A DNA stretch of 64,000 nucleotides, from NCBI RefSeq assembly GCF_043290135.1, contig NC_134704.1, positions 14,834,001 through 14,898,000 of the forward strand, in the 5' to 3' direction. A model generated the notes under the pieces. The model was not told the origin of the DNA. It was given only the letters and a program-made list of their open reading frames with translations, and did no database searches. A program made the position numbers and the translations under genes. Shown one piece after another: positions 1-13,848 of the stretch; within the stretch, counting starts at the first letter, position 1; the number at the start of each line of letters is the position of its first letter. This DNA is from Rhipicephalus microplus (lineage: Eukaryota; Arthropoda; Arachnida; Ixodida; Ixodidae).

Positions 1-2476
1 CGTTGGCCAAGCTTTTGTCAGCAGCCGAGAGCAACACTCCGAAGCAGCGTCGACCCAGCAGCTGTACGGGGTATTCTGCATTGCTTGAGTCAACCTGGCG
101 GCATCAAGGAGCGACTTTGCGCATGGGATTCCACGTCATCTCACTGTGGTGCCACGCTGGCGCGTGGGGTCTCCCTCACCAAACAGCGAACTGGGCATGC
201 CTTGCCCCTTTCCTAGGTTCAGAGGGAGGCGGTGTTTGGCTTTCCCTCTTCGGGGACGGAGAGGAAGACGACGATCTCATTGGAGTATCCTGCGCATAAT
301 TTTCCTTGAAAGGGATCTTGGGAAGGCGGACGATGTATAAAAACGCTAGCGCAGAGGCGCTCGTGGGTGATTCTCTTTTCATGTTGTACCACGCTACCAT
401 GTAAATACTGTATATAAACATTTTTTCTCCTTCTCCGGCTTCTCTACTCGTCCTCTCCGGGGACTCGGATGGCCCGAGTCCGCACCACGCTACCCAAAGG
501 CGCAACAGCACACAACCTTTGTGTATTTAGTTGACGGGCACAAGTTCGCCATTTATAAATAGCTGTTTTAGCTTCCGGCACTGTATTTGTTCGTTACAAT
601 ATCTTCACCATCATTGATGTTCTTTAGTAATTCGGTCTCTGCAATGTTATTCTAGTTTTGTTAAGTGCTTCAATTATTCATAAAGCGTTAGTATTTGACC
701 TATAGTCAAGCAAAGTTTAAGCGACCACGTAGTCTTATATGGTTATTAACAACTCGAACATACTACTTACCAAGTATATCGGGACTCGAGCCTTCGACCT
801 ACTGAGTATGTAGGGTATCGAACCCTCGACCTGCGAAATAGATAGATACTCATACTCTGAATCTTCAAATTGTGTTGGATACCAATATGTCGACCTCCGA
901 ACTAAAATGTGTGAAAAATGCCCAATGCACTGGTCACCAAGCAATAATAAAAAGTGACGCAACACGTGCGTATAGTGACGACTTAGGAGGTAAAACGTGT
1001 TGATATAGCGGCCCGAGAGAACACTTAGACATCTTCAGATAATTATTTGAATTTCGCCAGCAATTCTTAATTAAACCCGTTTCCATATGAGCCTTGCATG
1101 GAGCCATGTTTTCAATACCGCTGTCATATTGTGGTTCAGTTCGACGCATTGGATCCGCGTCTAGAACAATGTAAAGACAACATTAAAACATGCGTTTTAA
1201 TATTAGGCAATAGTGGTCCCTTCGGATGAATCAATAAAGTATTTCTCACAATAAGCAATGTTACATACGTTGGTCCACATTGTCTGTACTATGCCACCGG
1301 GTATGTGCTGACAGATGACTTGCTGATATGAAACGAGACGCTGTGTATACGCCTGATTTATGCAATTTGCTGCTGATTATAGTAAAACTATAAGTATGTT
1401 AGATAATGTATGTTAGACTATACGTATGTTAGATAATGTGCTCGCACTCTTGGCCAATCCCCGAGAAAACGTGTGCCAAGGTAGAGTGCGCAGCCCTATG
1501 TATACATAAAAATGATAGCACCCCGTCGTAACAAACCACCACGTCAGTCCCGCAACTTTATGAACAGTCACTGCAAGGAAATGGCATACCGAATACTAAG
1601 GGCAGTTGGAATTGCTACGCAGCTTCAACTGCGGGGCAGTGACAGAAGCAATATATATTGCATGTGTCGTGCAGACTCGCACTGCGAACCGGCATACCGT
1701 ATTCGGCTGCGACATCGCCACAACCGATTATATGTCTGCTCATGTGCCTTCGTAATTCACATATGGCATGGGGTGATTTATACGAAGCAGTTTACTCAGG
1801 GAACTTTTACTATAATTTTTCTGCCCGCTCAAGTTTTCCTCGGCTGCTGCATGCTGGCGTGAGTCGCTGCGCCGGTTCAGTCTGATTTATCCGAAGGCCA
1901 TGTGTGGGTCAATGCATGTACAAGAGAACGAGCTATAACGCATATGTAAACATCGTATACCAACCGACAAAGTAAACAGTGCATGCAAGTAAGCACTCGT
2001 TCCATTCAACGTAACACAAAAACGCACAAACACACACGTAAACATGCACACACACAATTATTTATGAAATATTAACCTATAATGTCGATTAGGAGGTATG
2101 TATTTTTGCAAAGCACACGCTTCATGATAACAAAATGTAGCAGAAGTGCATGTATCTACCTGTCCACGGTTCGGCTCAAGATGTGTTACGAGGAAGGACA
2201 CGGATTCGCTGGTTGGTCTACAATAATACATCACGGACCTGTTGCCACTAGCTATGAATAACAGCGCGAGAAACACGAAAGGCTTCGACAGACAGCGCCT
2301 GTATCCCTCGCCTTCATCTTTGTCGGGCCGTTATTAATATAGTAATGAACTATATGCGAGTTTTCTATACTCTTCAGTGTAGCTGTTGTTTTACCACCTC
2401 CCTTATAATTAATTTCGCCATCAGGCCACAGCTTCTACAAATACCATTAAAGCTTTTTATTATTGTAGTTCGCGCT
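1..2476. other. Intergenic stretch, no gene recognised
   Basis: No open reading frame here has an ATG start, useful length and recognisable motifs. The only patterned part is about 775-910, where three phrases containing ggtcgannnntcgannccc-like text recur on the minus strand and resemble duplicated tRNA T-arms. This may be an eroded tRNA-derived repeat, but no complete cloverleaf can be drawn. Confidence 0.6.
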
Positions 2477-2490
2477 AGTGATAAAAGGTT

Positions 2491-2733
2491 AGCCCCGCCG
2501 CGGTGGTCTAGTGGCTAAGGTACTCGGCTGCTGACCCGCAGGGCGCGGGTTCATATCCCGGCTGCGGCGGCTGCATTTCCGATGGAGGCGGAAATGTTGG
2601 AGGCCCGTGTGCTCAGATTTGGGTGCACGTTAAAGAACCCCAAGTGGTCTAAATTTCCGGAGCCCTCCACTACGGCGTCTCTCATAATCATATAGTGGTT
2701 TTGGGACGTTAAACCCCACATATCAATCAATCA
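2491..2733 (+). repeat. Full-length tRNA-derived SINE (Ruka-like) with 14-bp target duplication
   Basis: The element starts gccccgccgcggtggtctag, with a pol III A-box-like ggtctagtggctaagg. A B-box-like ggttcatatccc follows about 50 bp later. Next come a tRNA-unrelated body (gatggaggcggaaatgtt, gtgctcagatttgggtgc, ggagccctccactacggc) and a short catatcaatcaatcaa tail. It is flanked by the perfect duplication agtgataaaaggtt (2477-2490 and 2734-2747), which proves target-primed insertion. It is one of the best-preserved copies in the window. The family name is from memory of Rhipicephalus SINEs. Confidence 0.92.
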
Positions 2734-2747
2734 AGTGATAAAAGGTT

Positions 2748-3257
2748 TTTTTTACAGTGATAAAGATTGTCTCACTTTCACGGAAACTCATCTTCAAGAG
2801 AAAAAAAAAAGGCAGATCCGACGTACCTGGGGATCCACGTTATGCGAAGCACGCGGAGGTTAGGTGACCATGTTGCAATTTTTTTATTGAGCGACACATA
2901 ATGAAATGATGCTACATATATGTATACAAATGTTGCACGCCCAGACATATGTTGAATAGCTGCAGATGTTTACATAACCGGTTGTTTGCACTTGCGCAAC
3001 GAGGTCAGATGGAACATGCGTATTAGCAGCACCACAAGCTGATAAGAAGTGCTGATGCTCACGAAGATGCTGGCCCTGGACACTGCTACATAAATCAACT
3101 TCAGCGCAAAGCAACTAACCACAATTGATGTTAACCCGACGTGACGGCTTTATTAAAGGTGTACATATGTAATGTTTAAGAAATTGGGTAGGCAGCACTG
3201 CAACTACCATTGACGTTTCACGAAGATTAGCGTCTTTTTGAAAAGTATAGTTCCGAG
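2748..3257. other. Non-coding, nothing recognised
   Basis: AT-rich spacer between the SINE and a tRNA-like fragment. It holds only short A and T runs (for example 2800-2810 and 2880-2886). Minus-strand open frames here are under 85 codons and show no known domain. Confidence 0.5.
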
Positions 3258-3330
3258 ATCTGGCGTAGCTCTGTGGTAGAATGCTAGACTGCCATGCATA
3301 ATGCTTGGGTTCGATTTCTGCTGGAACCCT
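3258..3330 (+). repeat. tRNA-like fragment (second tRNA-derived repeat family)
   Basis: The stretch tggcgtagctctgtggtaga resembles a tRNA D-arm/A-box, and gggttcgatttc about 45 bp downstream resembles a B-box/T-arm. Acceptor pairing is poor and no discriminator end is clear, so it is not a working tRNA gene. The context, followed by A/T-rich sequence, suits the head of a SINE different from the main family. Confidence 0.4.
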
Positions 3331-3541
3331 GAACTTTATTATTTGCATTCGTCGGGGGGTCAGCACTGCCTGTGTCAGCTTTTTCTTAACACTAACATTT
3401 ACTGCGTGCCTTCGTTAGGTCGATGCTACCGATGTCGTGCATTGCTTAACGCTCACGCATTAACATTACCCATGTGTGTTCTCGTCGTTCCTGGGTAGAT
3501 ACGAAGTGTCTACCACCTGTGGCACATACCCGCATACCAGC

Positions 3542-3569
3542 GGCACATACCCGCCCGTGGGTATGTGCC
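3542..3569. repeat. Perfect 11-bp inverted repeat
   Basis: ggcacataccc at 3542-3552 pairs with gggtatgtgcc at 3559-3569 across a 6-nt loop. A further copy of ggcacatacccgc lies just upstream at 3531-3543. The phrase gtatgtgccac recurs near 18,014, 24,025 and 56,524, so it is probably a terminal motif of a dispersed element. Confidence 0.6.
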
Positions 3570-3730
3570 ACTGTCTGGTGAGAAATGTTTGACGACGTAC
3601 GCGACGGGGTCGCGACATCATTCATGTCTTGATCAGCGCGTTACAATCCTAAGACCATCTTACCCTCCCATGCTAACTTTGGTTCACGCCAAGTTAAGGG
3701 GGTGACCACGAGAGCACCCCAACGTAAGCG

Positions 3731-4532
<802 letters not shown>

Positions 4533-4745
4533 ATATATGTAGTTTTACGCCCCAAAACCACGATATGATTATGAGAGACGCCTTAGTGGAGGGCTCCGGA
4601 AATTTCGACCACCTTTGACGTGCAATGACATCGCACGGGTATCCATCATTTCGATTCAATCGAAATGTGACCACCACGGCAGGGATACAACCTGTGACCT
4701 TCAGGTCAGCAGCTGAGCACCATCACCACTGCTCCACCTCGGAGG
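4533..4745 (-). repeat. Diverged SINE copy, minus orientation
   Basis: Reading + strand, the reverse of the SINE body is recognisable: ccccaaaaccacgatatgat, gagagacgccttagtggagg, gctccggaaatttcgaccacc, then caggtcagcagctgagcacc near the head. The middle (4620-4680) is rearranged and the head is eroded. No target duplication remains, so this is an old copy. Confidence 0.8.
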
Positions 4746-5327
4746 ATAATTAGTAAGTAATTAACTAGAAATGAAGCGTAGCAGGGGTGAGTTTCGAGGC
4801 ATATTCCATCAAACTTGCACTGTTCCTCCAGGTGCTTTTTGTCTGTACCCACCAAGATCCATTGAATGTCCTTGAAGCTGAAAATAAATTCTGATTGATT
4901 GATTGATTTAAATTCTCTTCCGTGCATTCAAATACGGAAGTAAGCAACATGTCCCTGTATTTCGTAGCACACTTTGAAAAGTCTTTAAAAAATGTCTCCT
5001 TAAAATCTCTTCGAGGTAAATATGCCTTGCGAATTTCTTTGATACAATCAGTAGATTGCATTAGTTGCTGTAACGTAATTAATCAAAATGCAATTAGTGC
5101 ATTTTAGATTAGCAGTTACTCATTAGCGTCAGTTGAGATGTAATGCATGTCCACCGCGTCTTTAGTGAAAGGTTATTTCTACACCAGAAATGCTGGACTT
5201 TAAGCAAAAAAAAAGTAAAAGGACGATTCAATGACACTTCGTCCCACAACTCTGCGAAGGGAGTGTCATGGTCACGCGTATCTTTAAAAGATAGTTGTTT
5301 ACGGGGCAAGTCGTAACTTTCCCACTG
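4746..5327. other. Non-coding, nothing recognised
   Basis: AT-rich spacer with a short (TGAT)n run near 4893-4908 and no gene-like feature. Confidence 0.5.
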
Positions 5328-5496
5328 TGTCGCAGGAGCGAATCCCGCGGCCGCATTTTCGATGGCGGCGAAAATGCTTGAGGCCCGTGTGCTAAGATTT
5401 AGGTGAACATTAAGAAACACCAGATGGTAGAAAATTCCGGATCCCACTCTTACGGCGTGTCTCATAATCATGGTGGTGTTGGGACGTTAAACCCCA
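5328..5496 (+). repeat. 5'-truncated SINE copy
   Basis: The copy begins near the B-box (gcgaatcccgcgg). It continues with gatggcggcgaaaatgctt, aggcccgtgtgctaagattt and gggacgttaaaccccaatt. The tRNA head is missing. Its tail runs straight into the (ATT)n array at 5497. Confidence 0.85.
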
Positions 5497-5649
<153 letters not shown>

Positions 5650-6221
5650 CGTTACTCGCAAAAAAAAGAGTCAACAAACTCCTTTTTTTGTTTTATTCTT
5701 GTACATCGTATATTTAAGTATTACCCAACGTCTTCGTAAGACATCCGGAGCACCAGTGCATGGTGGGATATGATGTCTAAATCGGCGCACGCTTCGAAAG
5801 CATGTGACAGCACGTGGCGCGCAGCAGTTCAGAAACCCTGACGCGGTTTTATAAGTTTGTGGCACTTTCTCCTGTGTTCGGTTGCGGATGTACAAGGTGT
5901 GTTTTCGCATCACGTTCCAGGTCTTGCGCGGACGCAATTTATCGCTTCATTTTATTATTTCTTGCTTTTATTAACATCTAAAGTTTGATTATTGTTATAT
6001 TTACCTTGGTAATATAACTTAAAAATTTTGGTACAATAATTTATCATTATAAGTGCAGGGCACTTTGGGGGCAGCTCGTCGTAAGCTGTGATCGCATGCT
6101 GTCGCCGTCACTTGGCGTAACGCAGTCAAAACCACGTGTAGCATGACCGTATTGAGCGCGCGGTCAAGAGCAGTCTTCCTCTTGTTATTCGAGTGGAAGC
6201 AAAGCCCCGTAAAAAATTGTA
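5650..6221. other. Non-coding, nothing recognised
   Basis: Spacer of ordinary composition between the ATT array and the purine-rich tract that starts near 6222. No gene or known repeat is seen. Confidence 0.45.
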
Positions 6222-6303
6222 AAATATTGAAAAAATAGAAAGCAAGCGTAAAATAAAAAGGAGAAAGAAATTTTTAAATATAGGAAGAAACTAGAAATAA
6301 ATA

Positions 6304-6543
6304 ATTGATTGATTTGTGCGGTTTAACGTGCCAAAACCACCATATGATTATGAGAGACGCCGTAGTGGAGGGCTCCGGAAATTTCGACCACCTGGGGTTC
6401 TTTAACGTGAACCCAGATCTGAGCACATGGGCATACAGCATTTCCGCCTCCATCGGAAATGCAGCCACCGCAGCTGGGATTTGAACCCGCGACGTGCAGA
6501 TCAGCAGCCGAGTACTTTAGCCACTAGACCAGCGTGGCGGGGC
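6304..6543 (-). repeat. Full-length SINE, minus orientation, 16-bp target duplication
   Basis: The + strand shows the tail attgattgatttgtgcggtt, the body in reverse and the head complement cactagaccagcgtggcggg. A perfect 16-bp duplication aaactagaaataaata flanks it (6288-6303 and 6544-6559). The perfect duplication implies a fairly young insertion into the purine tract. Confidence 0.93.
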
Positions 6544-6620
6544 AAACTAGAAATAAATAGAAATGAACAAAGGAAAAACGCAGAAAAACTGAAAACGAGA
6601 ACAAAGAAGAAAGATCTTTA

Positions 6621-6733
6621 GAAAAAAGAAAGAAAAAAGAAAGAAAGAAAGAAAGAAAGAAAGAAAAAAGAAAGAAATAAAGCAAGAAAGAAAAAAGAAA
6701 GAAAGAAAAAAGAAAGAAAGAAAGAAAGAAAAA

Positions 6734-6832
<99 letters not shown>
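6621..6832. repeat. (GAAA)n microsatellite, impure
   Basis: Roughly 50 GAAA units, imperfect in the first 110 bp (extra A runs and substitutions) and pure from about 6735. It is a strong polypurine/polypyrimidine strand asymmetry. The long Phe/Leu/Ser frames on the minus strand are repeat artefacts. Confidence 0.96.
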
Positions 6833-6890
6833 CAGCTCCGCACTTCTTTCAGGCTTGGCCTCCCTTGCGCGAAACCGCCTCAATTTTTTT

Positions 6891-7485
6891 TCTTTACTGA
6901 ACGAGACAAGATTCCGCCCGAGGATGAAATGAATAGGCCAATAGGGGGGAGCTAACCGACGCAAGACCGGAGCAAAGTGTGAGATTAGTATTGTTAGTAT
7001 TTCATTACTAAACTGCTCAGCGCAGTTCAATAGTTTGATATTTTTGCATCTCTTTAAATAAAATTCAGTCGGTTCTGCGCTGGTCCTTGTCCTTTCTAAC
7101 TGTAAGCTGTATATTTTTTTCTGCTGAGCAGTTCGATAATGCACAACAGGACGCTGGTGGGAAAGGACTTAATCGTACGAAGTGCATTAGGTGAAACATG
7201 ATTCACCCAGTGGTGCGCATGCTTACGGGTCTGTACATGCTTACGGGTTAATATATTACAATCAAGCTCAGAATTATCTGATGACGTGCTTCACATACCA
7301 GCAAAAGCTACTCATTTCTACAATGCCTAGACCGTCTGACTTACTTGGGAAATTTCAACATGTTCAATGATTCCCATGCTTCATGAAATTTGAATGCGCA
7401 GTACGGAGACACCAAGGGTGCATCGCGTGTCCGTTCTAGTCTGACCACGACAGTACGCTTCTGGCGTGACATTCTAGCACGACTT
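6891..7485. other. Non-coding, nothing recognised
   Basis: Spacer with a short tandem phrase gcttacgggt repeated near 7219 and 7239. No gene is seen. Confidence 0.45.
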
Positions 7486-7533
7486 TACTCACTGACTCAC
7501 TCACTCACTCACTCACTCACTCACTCACTCACT
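7486..7533. repeat. (ACTC)n microsatellite
   Basis: About 12 actc units, one of which has become actg. Confidence 0.95.
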
Positions 7534-8000
7534 TTCATTTTTGTACACTAGTGAGTCAATAAGTTGACGACATCGAGCAATGGGCCAATAGATACAAGAC
7601 AGAAAAGGCGCATCATAAAGATTCGCGAGTGACACGATCCTGAACGCTGCACGCGTCGCGCACGAAGCGGATCTTGTTGGACGGCCTTGATACAAAATCT
7701 CTTGTCTGGCACATATGCAAGCCTTCGGCAGCGCAATATCGTCGGCCGTGCTCAGCCTGAGCAATAAATGTGACGAGTCTCCGGGATGCTGCTTTAAGCG
7801 TGCACGTACTGTTCGATGAGGTCAAGTTCAGCATGGGTGTCTGGTAAAAGAAAGAACAGGCCGTCCTACCAAGCTTGCGTCAGTGATGCTTTCTCCAAAC
7901 ACTGTATGTATATATAGGAAGAAGCTTTTTCAAATGGGTCAAACGTACTTGGGAAGAGAAGTGACACAACTTAGCGGTTGTCTTAATTTTATTTACCAGC
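7534..8000. other. Non-coding, nothing recognised
   Basis: Several overlapping short open frames occur on both strands (60-87 codons), with none favoured by composition and no motif. No repeat is recognised. Confidence 0.45.
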
Positions 8001-8032
8001 GGCTTCGACCGGTGGACCAGTCTTCGTCAGGG
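8001..8032 (+). repeat. Possible Penelope-like terminal fragment
   Basis: ggcttcgaccggtggaccag followed by tcttcgtcaggg resembles the palindromic end phrase (pyrimidine-rich, cgtttcgac...gtcttcntcaggg) seen at the ends of Penelope-like elements in chelicerates. A related phrase occurs at 16,644-16,680. No Penelope reverse transcriptase is present in the window, so this is weak inference. Confidence 0.25.
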
Positions 8033-9331
<1,299 letters not shown>

Positions 9332-9356
9332 CGGCAACTGTCAACTATGCACAGTC

Positions 9357-9595
9357 GCCCCGCCGCGGTGGTCTAGTGGCTAAGGCACTCGGCTGCTGAC
9401 CCGCAGGGCGCGGGTTCGAATCCCGGCTGCGGCGGCTGCATTTCCGATGGAGGCGGAAATGTTGTAGGCCCGTGTGCTCAGATTTGGGTGCACGTTAAAG
9501 AACCCCAGGTGGTCTAAATTTCCGGAGCCCTCCACTACGGCGTCTCTCATAATCATAGAGTGGTTTTGGGACGTTAAACCCCACATATCAATCAA
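9357..9595 (+). repeat. Full-length SINE, 16-bp target duplication
   Basis: It begins gccccgccgcggtggtctag and has an intact B-box gggttcgaatccc. It ends ccccacatatcaatcaa. The perfect duplication tcaactatgcacagtc lies at 9341-9356 and 9596-9611. Box A and box B are both near consensus, so this copy could in principle be transcribed by RNA polymerase III. Confidence 0.93.
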
Positions 9596-9611
9596 TCAAC
9601 TATGCACAGTC

Positions 9612-10269
9612 TACTAACACCTGCTCTGGCCCTTCGAAGCCATAAGCCATCTCATGTCTTCTGAAAGTGTCCTACTCACGAGCTCTTCGCCGGGTGCATG
9701 CAGTTTCCATACGTCGCCCACGCGCAGTTGTCGGCAGAGAAGAATGATTCACCCAGCCAGAAGTGGAGCAGCAGTGGGAAGCAATGCAAATTGCTCCCGG
9801 ACGTCAAATGAACCTCGAATGTATTCGCCGCCGGCCGCGTCACTGTATCAAAAGGACGGGAGGGGTGCGCGTCTGAATGCGAACGCGCATTGACTCGCGC
9901 GATCGAGGAATAATTGCGATCGCCCTCGAGGTTCGAGACGTGACGAGAATGTAAAATGAAAAGCGCCCCAGGGCTTGGCTCTGATGAGCTCGAAAAGCTT
10001 GTTCGAAGAACAACAGCAGTAGCAGCAAGGACAAGACGAGGTGGTGGTGGAGAGGGTGGGCTGCGCCAAGTGTCTGAGGAACAATGCCGGTTCAAGGTAA
10101 GTCCCAAGTAGTGGGTACGAGGTTCAAGCAAGCAAGCAAGCAAGCAGCAGCATTGCTACGGCTCGGAATCGCGTTTTTGGTTTTGTTTTGTTTTCTTGCA
10201 CATTGAGAACGGTCGCACACTGTGTTTCTACGTGTCACTTGGTAGCGCACGTCCACTAAGGGTAGATGA
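9612..10269. other. Non-coding, with short (AAGC)n
   Basis: A short aagc repeat lies at about 10,127-10,146. The 155-codon minus-strand frame across 9676-10,143 has no motif and no support beyond its length. Confidence 0.5.
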
Positions 10270-10276
10270 AACACAC

Positions 10277-10326
<50 letters not shown>

Positions 10327-10359
10327 ACAGAGAGAGAGAGAGAGAGAGACAGAGAGAGG
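10270..10359. repeat. Compound (CA)n(GA)n microsatellite
   Basis: About 29 CA units with two small interruptions pass directly into about 14 GA units. Confidence 0.96.
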
Positions 10360-11639
10360 AACAAACATGTCTAAGAATATTCAAGAGTTTTACATTTACG
10401 TGCTTATGGGCAAAATAGTTGCGGGCAGCTTGATCACGCGAGAAGTCCGTCGATAATTTAGATTAACAGCTGCATCGCCTGATTATACTTTAACACAATC
10501 TGACGTGTTCTCTTTTTCTCGGTTACTAGTTATTAGTTCTCTTTTTTTAACCCAGCGCACTATTGACTTCGGTTATACAATAAGATACAGCTGTAACTAT
10601 AGTTCACAAGAATTTGGCTATTATCCCCAACCCAACCTGAGAGGTGACCGTGCCTGGCTGCTCTGATTTTAACGCCTAATATACCGTGGTTGGACGATCC
10701 TAGGCAGCAGCTGACGCCAATGGAGTCCCATACTAGAGATCCCCATGCACCTACTGCCTGTTGGTGCGCTTCTATTGTATTGTCTTTAAGAGAGAACCAA
10801 TGAAAGTTTATGCAGGCACCACCATAATCTGTTTCAAATATTCGCCATTATACATTCCCTCGTTGTTCCTGTTTGTGCACCGTCACAAATGAACCGTAAC
10901 TAAACATTCTATTCAATAGAGGTGTCACAAGTTGTCGCGTTATAATGACTAAATATGATCAGCAATGCGAACCACTAAACCATGAGGGCAGTCTAAGGGC
11001 ATGGTCCAATTCTTAAAGCGTGGTCCAATCGTAGATAGAGTCCGTACACACAATTTTTATGCACTTACATGTACCTTGACAATGATATATGCTCATTAAT
11101 GACTCGACACTGTGGAAAAAATCAATGAGAACAACTATTGGTGGTTCATCGAACTTGTATGTAGCGCTTCACATTGTTAAAATTTATCCGCGAAAAGTGC
11201 GTCGTAAAAGATTTCAGAACGACGCATTGCTCTACAGGTGGATGGTGAACTTTGCCCATAATTTTCGTACACCAAGACCGCAACAAAAGCGTTTGTTTGT
11301 ATATGCAATGCCTCGTTTTCTGTGTTCACATTTAAACGCTGAAAGCCCGCCAGCACGATGCGCACTAGTTCGAGTTAACCTTTAAGGTGTAGTTTACGTA
11401 AGTCAACCGCATCATTTAGCTTCTTTTTTTTCTTTGGAACAAGAAGTGAAGTACAACTGAAATATTAAGCGTGCAAGCGAAACAAAGCAAAATGAAGCAT
11501 GACGTATTTCACGACTCTTCGAGCTAACTTTTTAAATATCTTAGCAAGAAAGACCACCTGTGTGTTAACTAAAGCTGTATTGCGGATTAGTCGGTTCGCT
11601 ACCAATCCTGCAGCACACTCGGCTTTGTCCTGTCTTTTG
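10360..11639. other. Non-coding, nothing recognised
   Basis: A 1.3-kb AT-rich spacer with no repeat of the window's families and no convincing gene. Confidence 0.5.
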
Positions 11640-12085
11640 TGTGCGGAGCATTAAGGGGCCCGGGCTGTCGTATTTTCTCGTGTGCATTCGTTGTCACTTG
11701 GCTACATGAATATTGAGTGCGCGCTCTCACCGAGGAAAAGTTTCCTTTACCTTGTTCTTCAAGCGCCTTGATGATGGTCACTTATCATCAGCAGCAAACG
11801 AATAACTATGGCGTTTTGCATAACGCTAGCAACTCCGCGTCTCAATGTAGAAAAAAAATGAAGCAAGTGTAAAATCGAAAGATAGATAAGAGGGAAAATA
11901 GGAAGAAAAATAGAAAACGCAAGAAGTAGAAGTAGATAAAGAGAGAGATGAAGAAATAAATCGAAGTGAAGAAAAAAATGACAAAAAAATGAATCAGGCA
12001 AAAAATAAACAAATAGAGGAGTAGAAAAAAAAAAAGAAAACCGAGAGATGGCTGCCCAGGTTCGCACTGCCTTTCAGGCTTGGTA
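11640..12085 (+). repeat. Purine-tract repeat, copy 2
   Basis: Landmarks in order are gcattaaggggcccgggctg, tattgagtgcgcgctctcac, ttcttcaagcgccttgatga, a 200-bp degenerate A/G-rich tract (11,849-12,049) and gcactgcctttcaggcttgg. The same order is found in reverse at 12,750-13,140. No coding potential survives. The family is unclassified. Confidence 0.6.
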
Positions 12086-12749
12086 ACACTATAGTGCGAG
12101 GTTGCCTTAATGTCTATCTTGTATTTTGCGTAGCACGTTACTATAGTTCTGCCTATTTTAAACATACTTGATGCTTAATGAAGCTTTGATTTCGTTGTTT
12201 CATTATTCGAAACAGAATTCATTAACAGGTCTTCTTGCAACTTCCTAGTTCTTCATGACGTTAGTCGCCAAGTTACTTAATTAACTTGTTCCGGATTTAG
12301 TGTGTTCTGGGTAGTGGTCGGCACGACGTTGTTAGAGGAATAATCTAGTAACGTTTAACCCGCTTTACGACGAAAACTGCGAGAAAAAAATGTATATACA
12401 AGACAAAACAAAAAGGCACTCGCACAGGCGAACACAATACCGACTCGCCTGGCACTCACTTTCTCTTAATTACATTACTAGTTGTTCGGGATGTTTTCCG
12501 TCTTTTAAGCTTCCATGTTCCAACCTTGTAGTTTTTGTGGCACTTCAAGCTTTCTTCGTGCGCCGAGGTAGAACCACTTCGTGGTAAAAATAGATTACCG
12601 CAGCTTTCAGTTCTTTAAGCCAATATCTGCAGGGCACCGTCTAAGCTATCTTAACATGGGTAACAAAACTTCCACGAACTCGTTCATTCTTCAGAAAGAA
12701 CAGCAGAAGAAAACAAATTAAGGTAACTTCGCGCCAGAGGTGCAAACCT
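12086..12749. other. Non-coding spacer between inverted repeat copies
   Basis: No gene or recognised repeat. Confidence 0.45.
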
Positions 12750-13140
12750 GAAGAATCTGAGCAGATTTCTTTCCTTGTTTTTTTCTTTTTCTTTCGCTTT
12801 TTCGTGTTCTGTTCCAGTTTTTTGCTGTTTTATTTTCTTTATTTCTACTTGTTTCTTCGTTTTCCCTATTTTGTTTTCTTTCTTTCTTCCTCTTTTTATT
12901 TCTTGTTTGCTTATTTTTTAATATTCACACGTGGTTTGTGTTATCTCGTTTCTCCAGCCATAGAACTGACGTGCGCACTTAATGTCTTCATCAAAGCGCT
13001 TGAAGAAGAAGATGAAAAATACTTTTTTTTTTTGACGCGAGTGCGTGCTGAATATGCTGTCTCTGGCATGTGTGGTTTTGTCTGCGTTACGCCAAGCGAC
13101 GAGGACGGCGTACGACAGCTAAAGTGCCCCACACTTTAAA
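12750..13140 (-). repeat. Purine-tract repeat, copy 3, inverted
   Basis: Read on the minus strand, this repeats the landmarks of copy 2: gtggggcactttagctgtcg, tattcagcacgcactcgcgt and ttcttcaagcgctttgatga. A purine-rich tract (pyrimidine-rich on + at 12,770-12,925) and a ttcaggtttgcac end follow. Copies 2 and 3 therefore form a large imperfect inverted pair with a spacer of about 0.66 kb. Confidence 0.6.
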
Positions 13141-13602
13141 GGAGAAAGAAAGTCACGGTCCAAAAACTGTTGATTACGAGAGAACTCTTGCGGCTTCTTT
13201 CGGTGCTCTTTTTCTTCTTCTTCCAAGTGTAAGTAATTGCTTCCGCGACACGCGCACTCAGCGAAACAAACGACCTTTTTACGCGCGCCGCCCGAGTGCA
13301 ACTCTCCGCAACACAATGGCCATCTCCGTAGACCCGCGGCCTCCGCTCATCTGATTGAGCCCTTCTCTCCACCTATACCCAGCACCGTCCCCTGCGACGA
13401 GGTCTTCTCCTCAGCACTCGTAATTCGCGGAGCAAAGCGCATACGGTGCCGTTAAGTTGTCCCACGCCGCGTTTACAGGGCGAAACCGACGCGCTCGTTT
13501 AACGGCGTTTTGAGTAGCGCGCGAACATTTGCGTGTTTAGCAACGGAATTCTTTGACGCTGTCGAACTATGCTGACCTTAATAATTGCTATAGACTTCTC
13601 GA
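13141..13602. other. Non-coding, moderately CpG-rich
   Basis: No motif-bearing frame is seen. The composition is more G+C-rich than the flanks. Confidence 0.4.
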
Positions 13603-13848
13603 GCCAAACGTTGCATATGACTATGAGACACGCCGTAGTGTGTAGCAATGGATTGACTTCGACCACCTGAGGTCAAACTTAATTTACTGTGACTCCAAAC
13701 AGAAGCACACGGGCGCTTTGCATTTTGCATTTCGCATCTTTCTTTTTTTTAGTTTGCTCCCATATAAATGCGGCCACCGTTGCCGGGAGTCGAACATGCG
13801 CCCTGTAACTTCGCAGCGTCATACTTTCCCTGTTAAGCAACCACTGTG
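13603..13848 (-). repeat. Badly decayed SINE copy, minus orientation
   Basis: Recognisable blocks are catatgactatgagacacgc, cgtagtgtgtag, cttcgaccacctgaggt, agcacacgggcgc and a B-box remnant gggagtcgaacatgcgccct. A pyrimidine-rich insertion sits at about 13,737-13,757. No target duplication remains. Confidence 0.65.

Larger units (their letters stand above)
6222..6890 (+). repeat. Purine-tract repeat, copy 1, expanded into (GAAA)n
   Basis: A purine-rich stretch (6222-6303 and 6544-6620) and a long GAAA array are followed by gcactnctttcaggcttgg-like sequence at 6840-6860. The same order, degenerate A/G tract and then gcactgcctttcaggcttgg, is found at 12,066-12,082, so this is probably a third member of that repeat family. 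A SINE (6304-6543) is inserted in the tract. Confidence 0.5.

Noticed and set aside
6524..7144. 206-codon minus-strand frame
   Set aside because: Most of it is translated GAAA microsatellite (Phe/Leu/Ser).
9357..9430. Functional tRNA gene at the SINE head
   Set aside because: A and B boxes are present but the acceptor stem does not close, and the same head is repeated with a common SINE body in twelve places.
9676..10143. 155-codon minus-strand frame
   Set aside because: Ser/Pro-rich, no motif, no splice context. Overlapping frames of similar length exist on the same strand.
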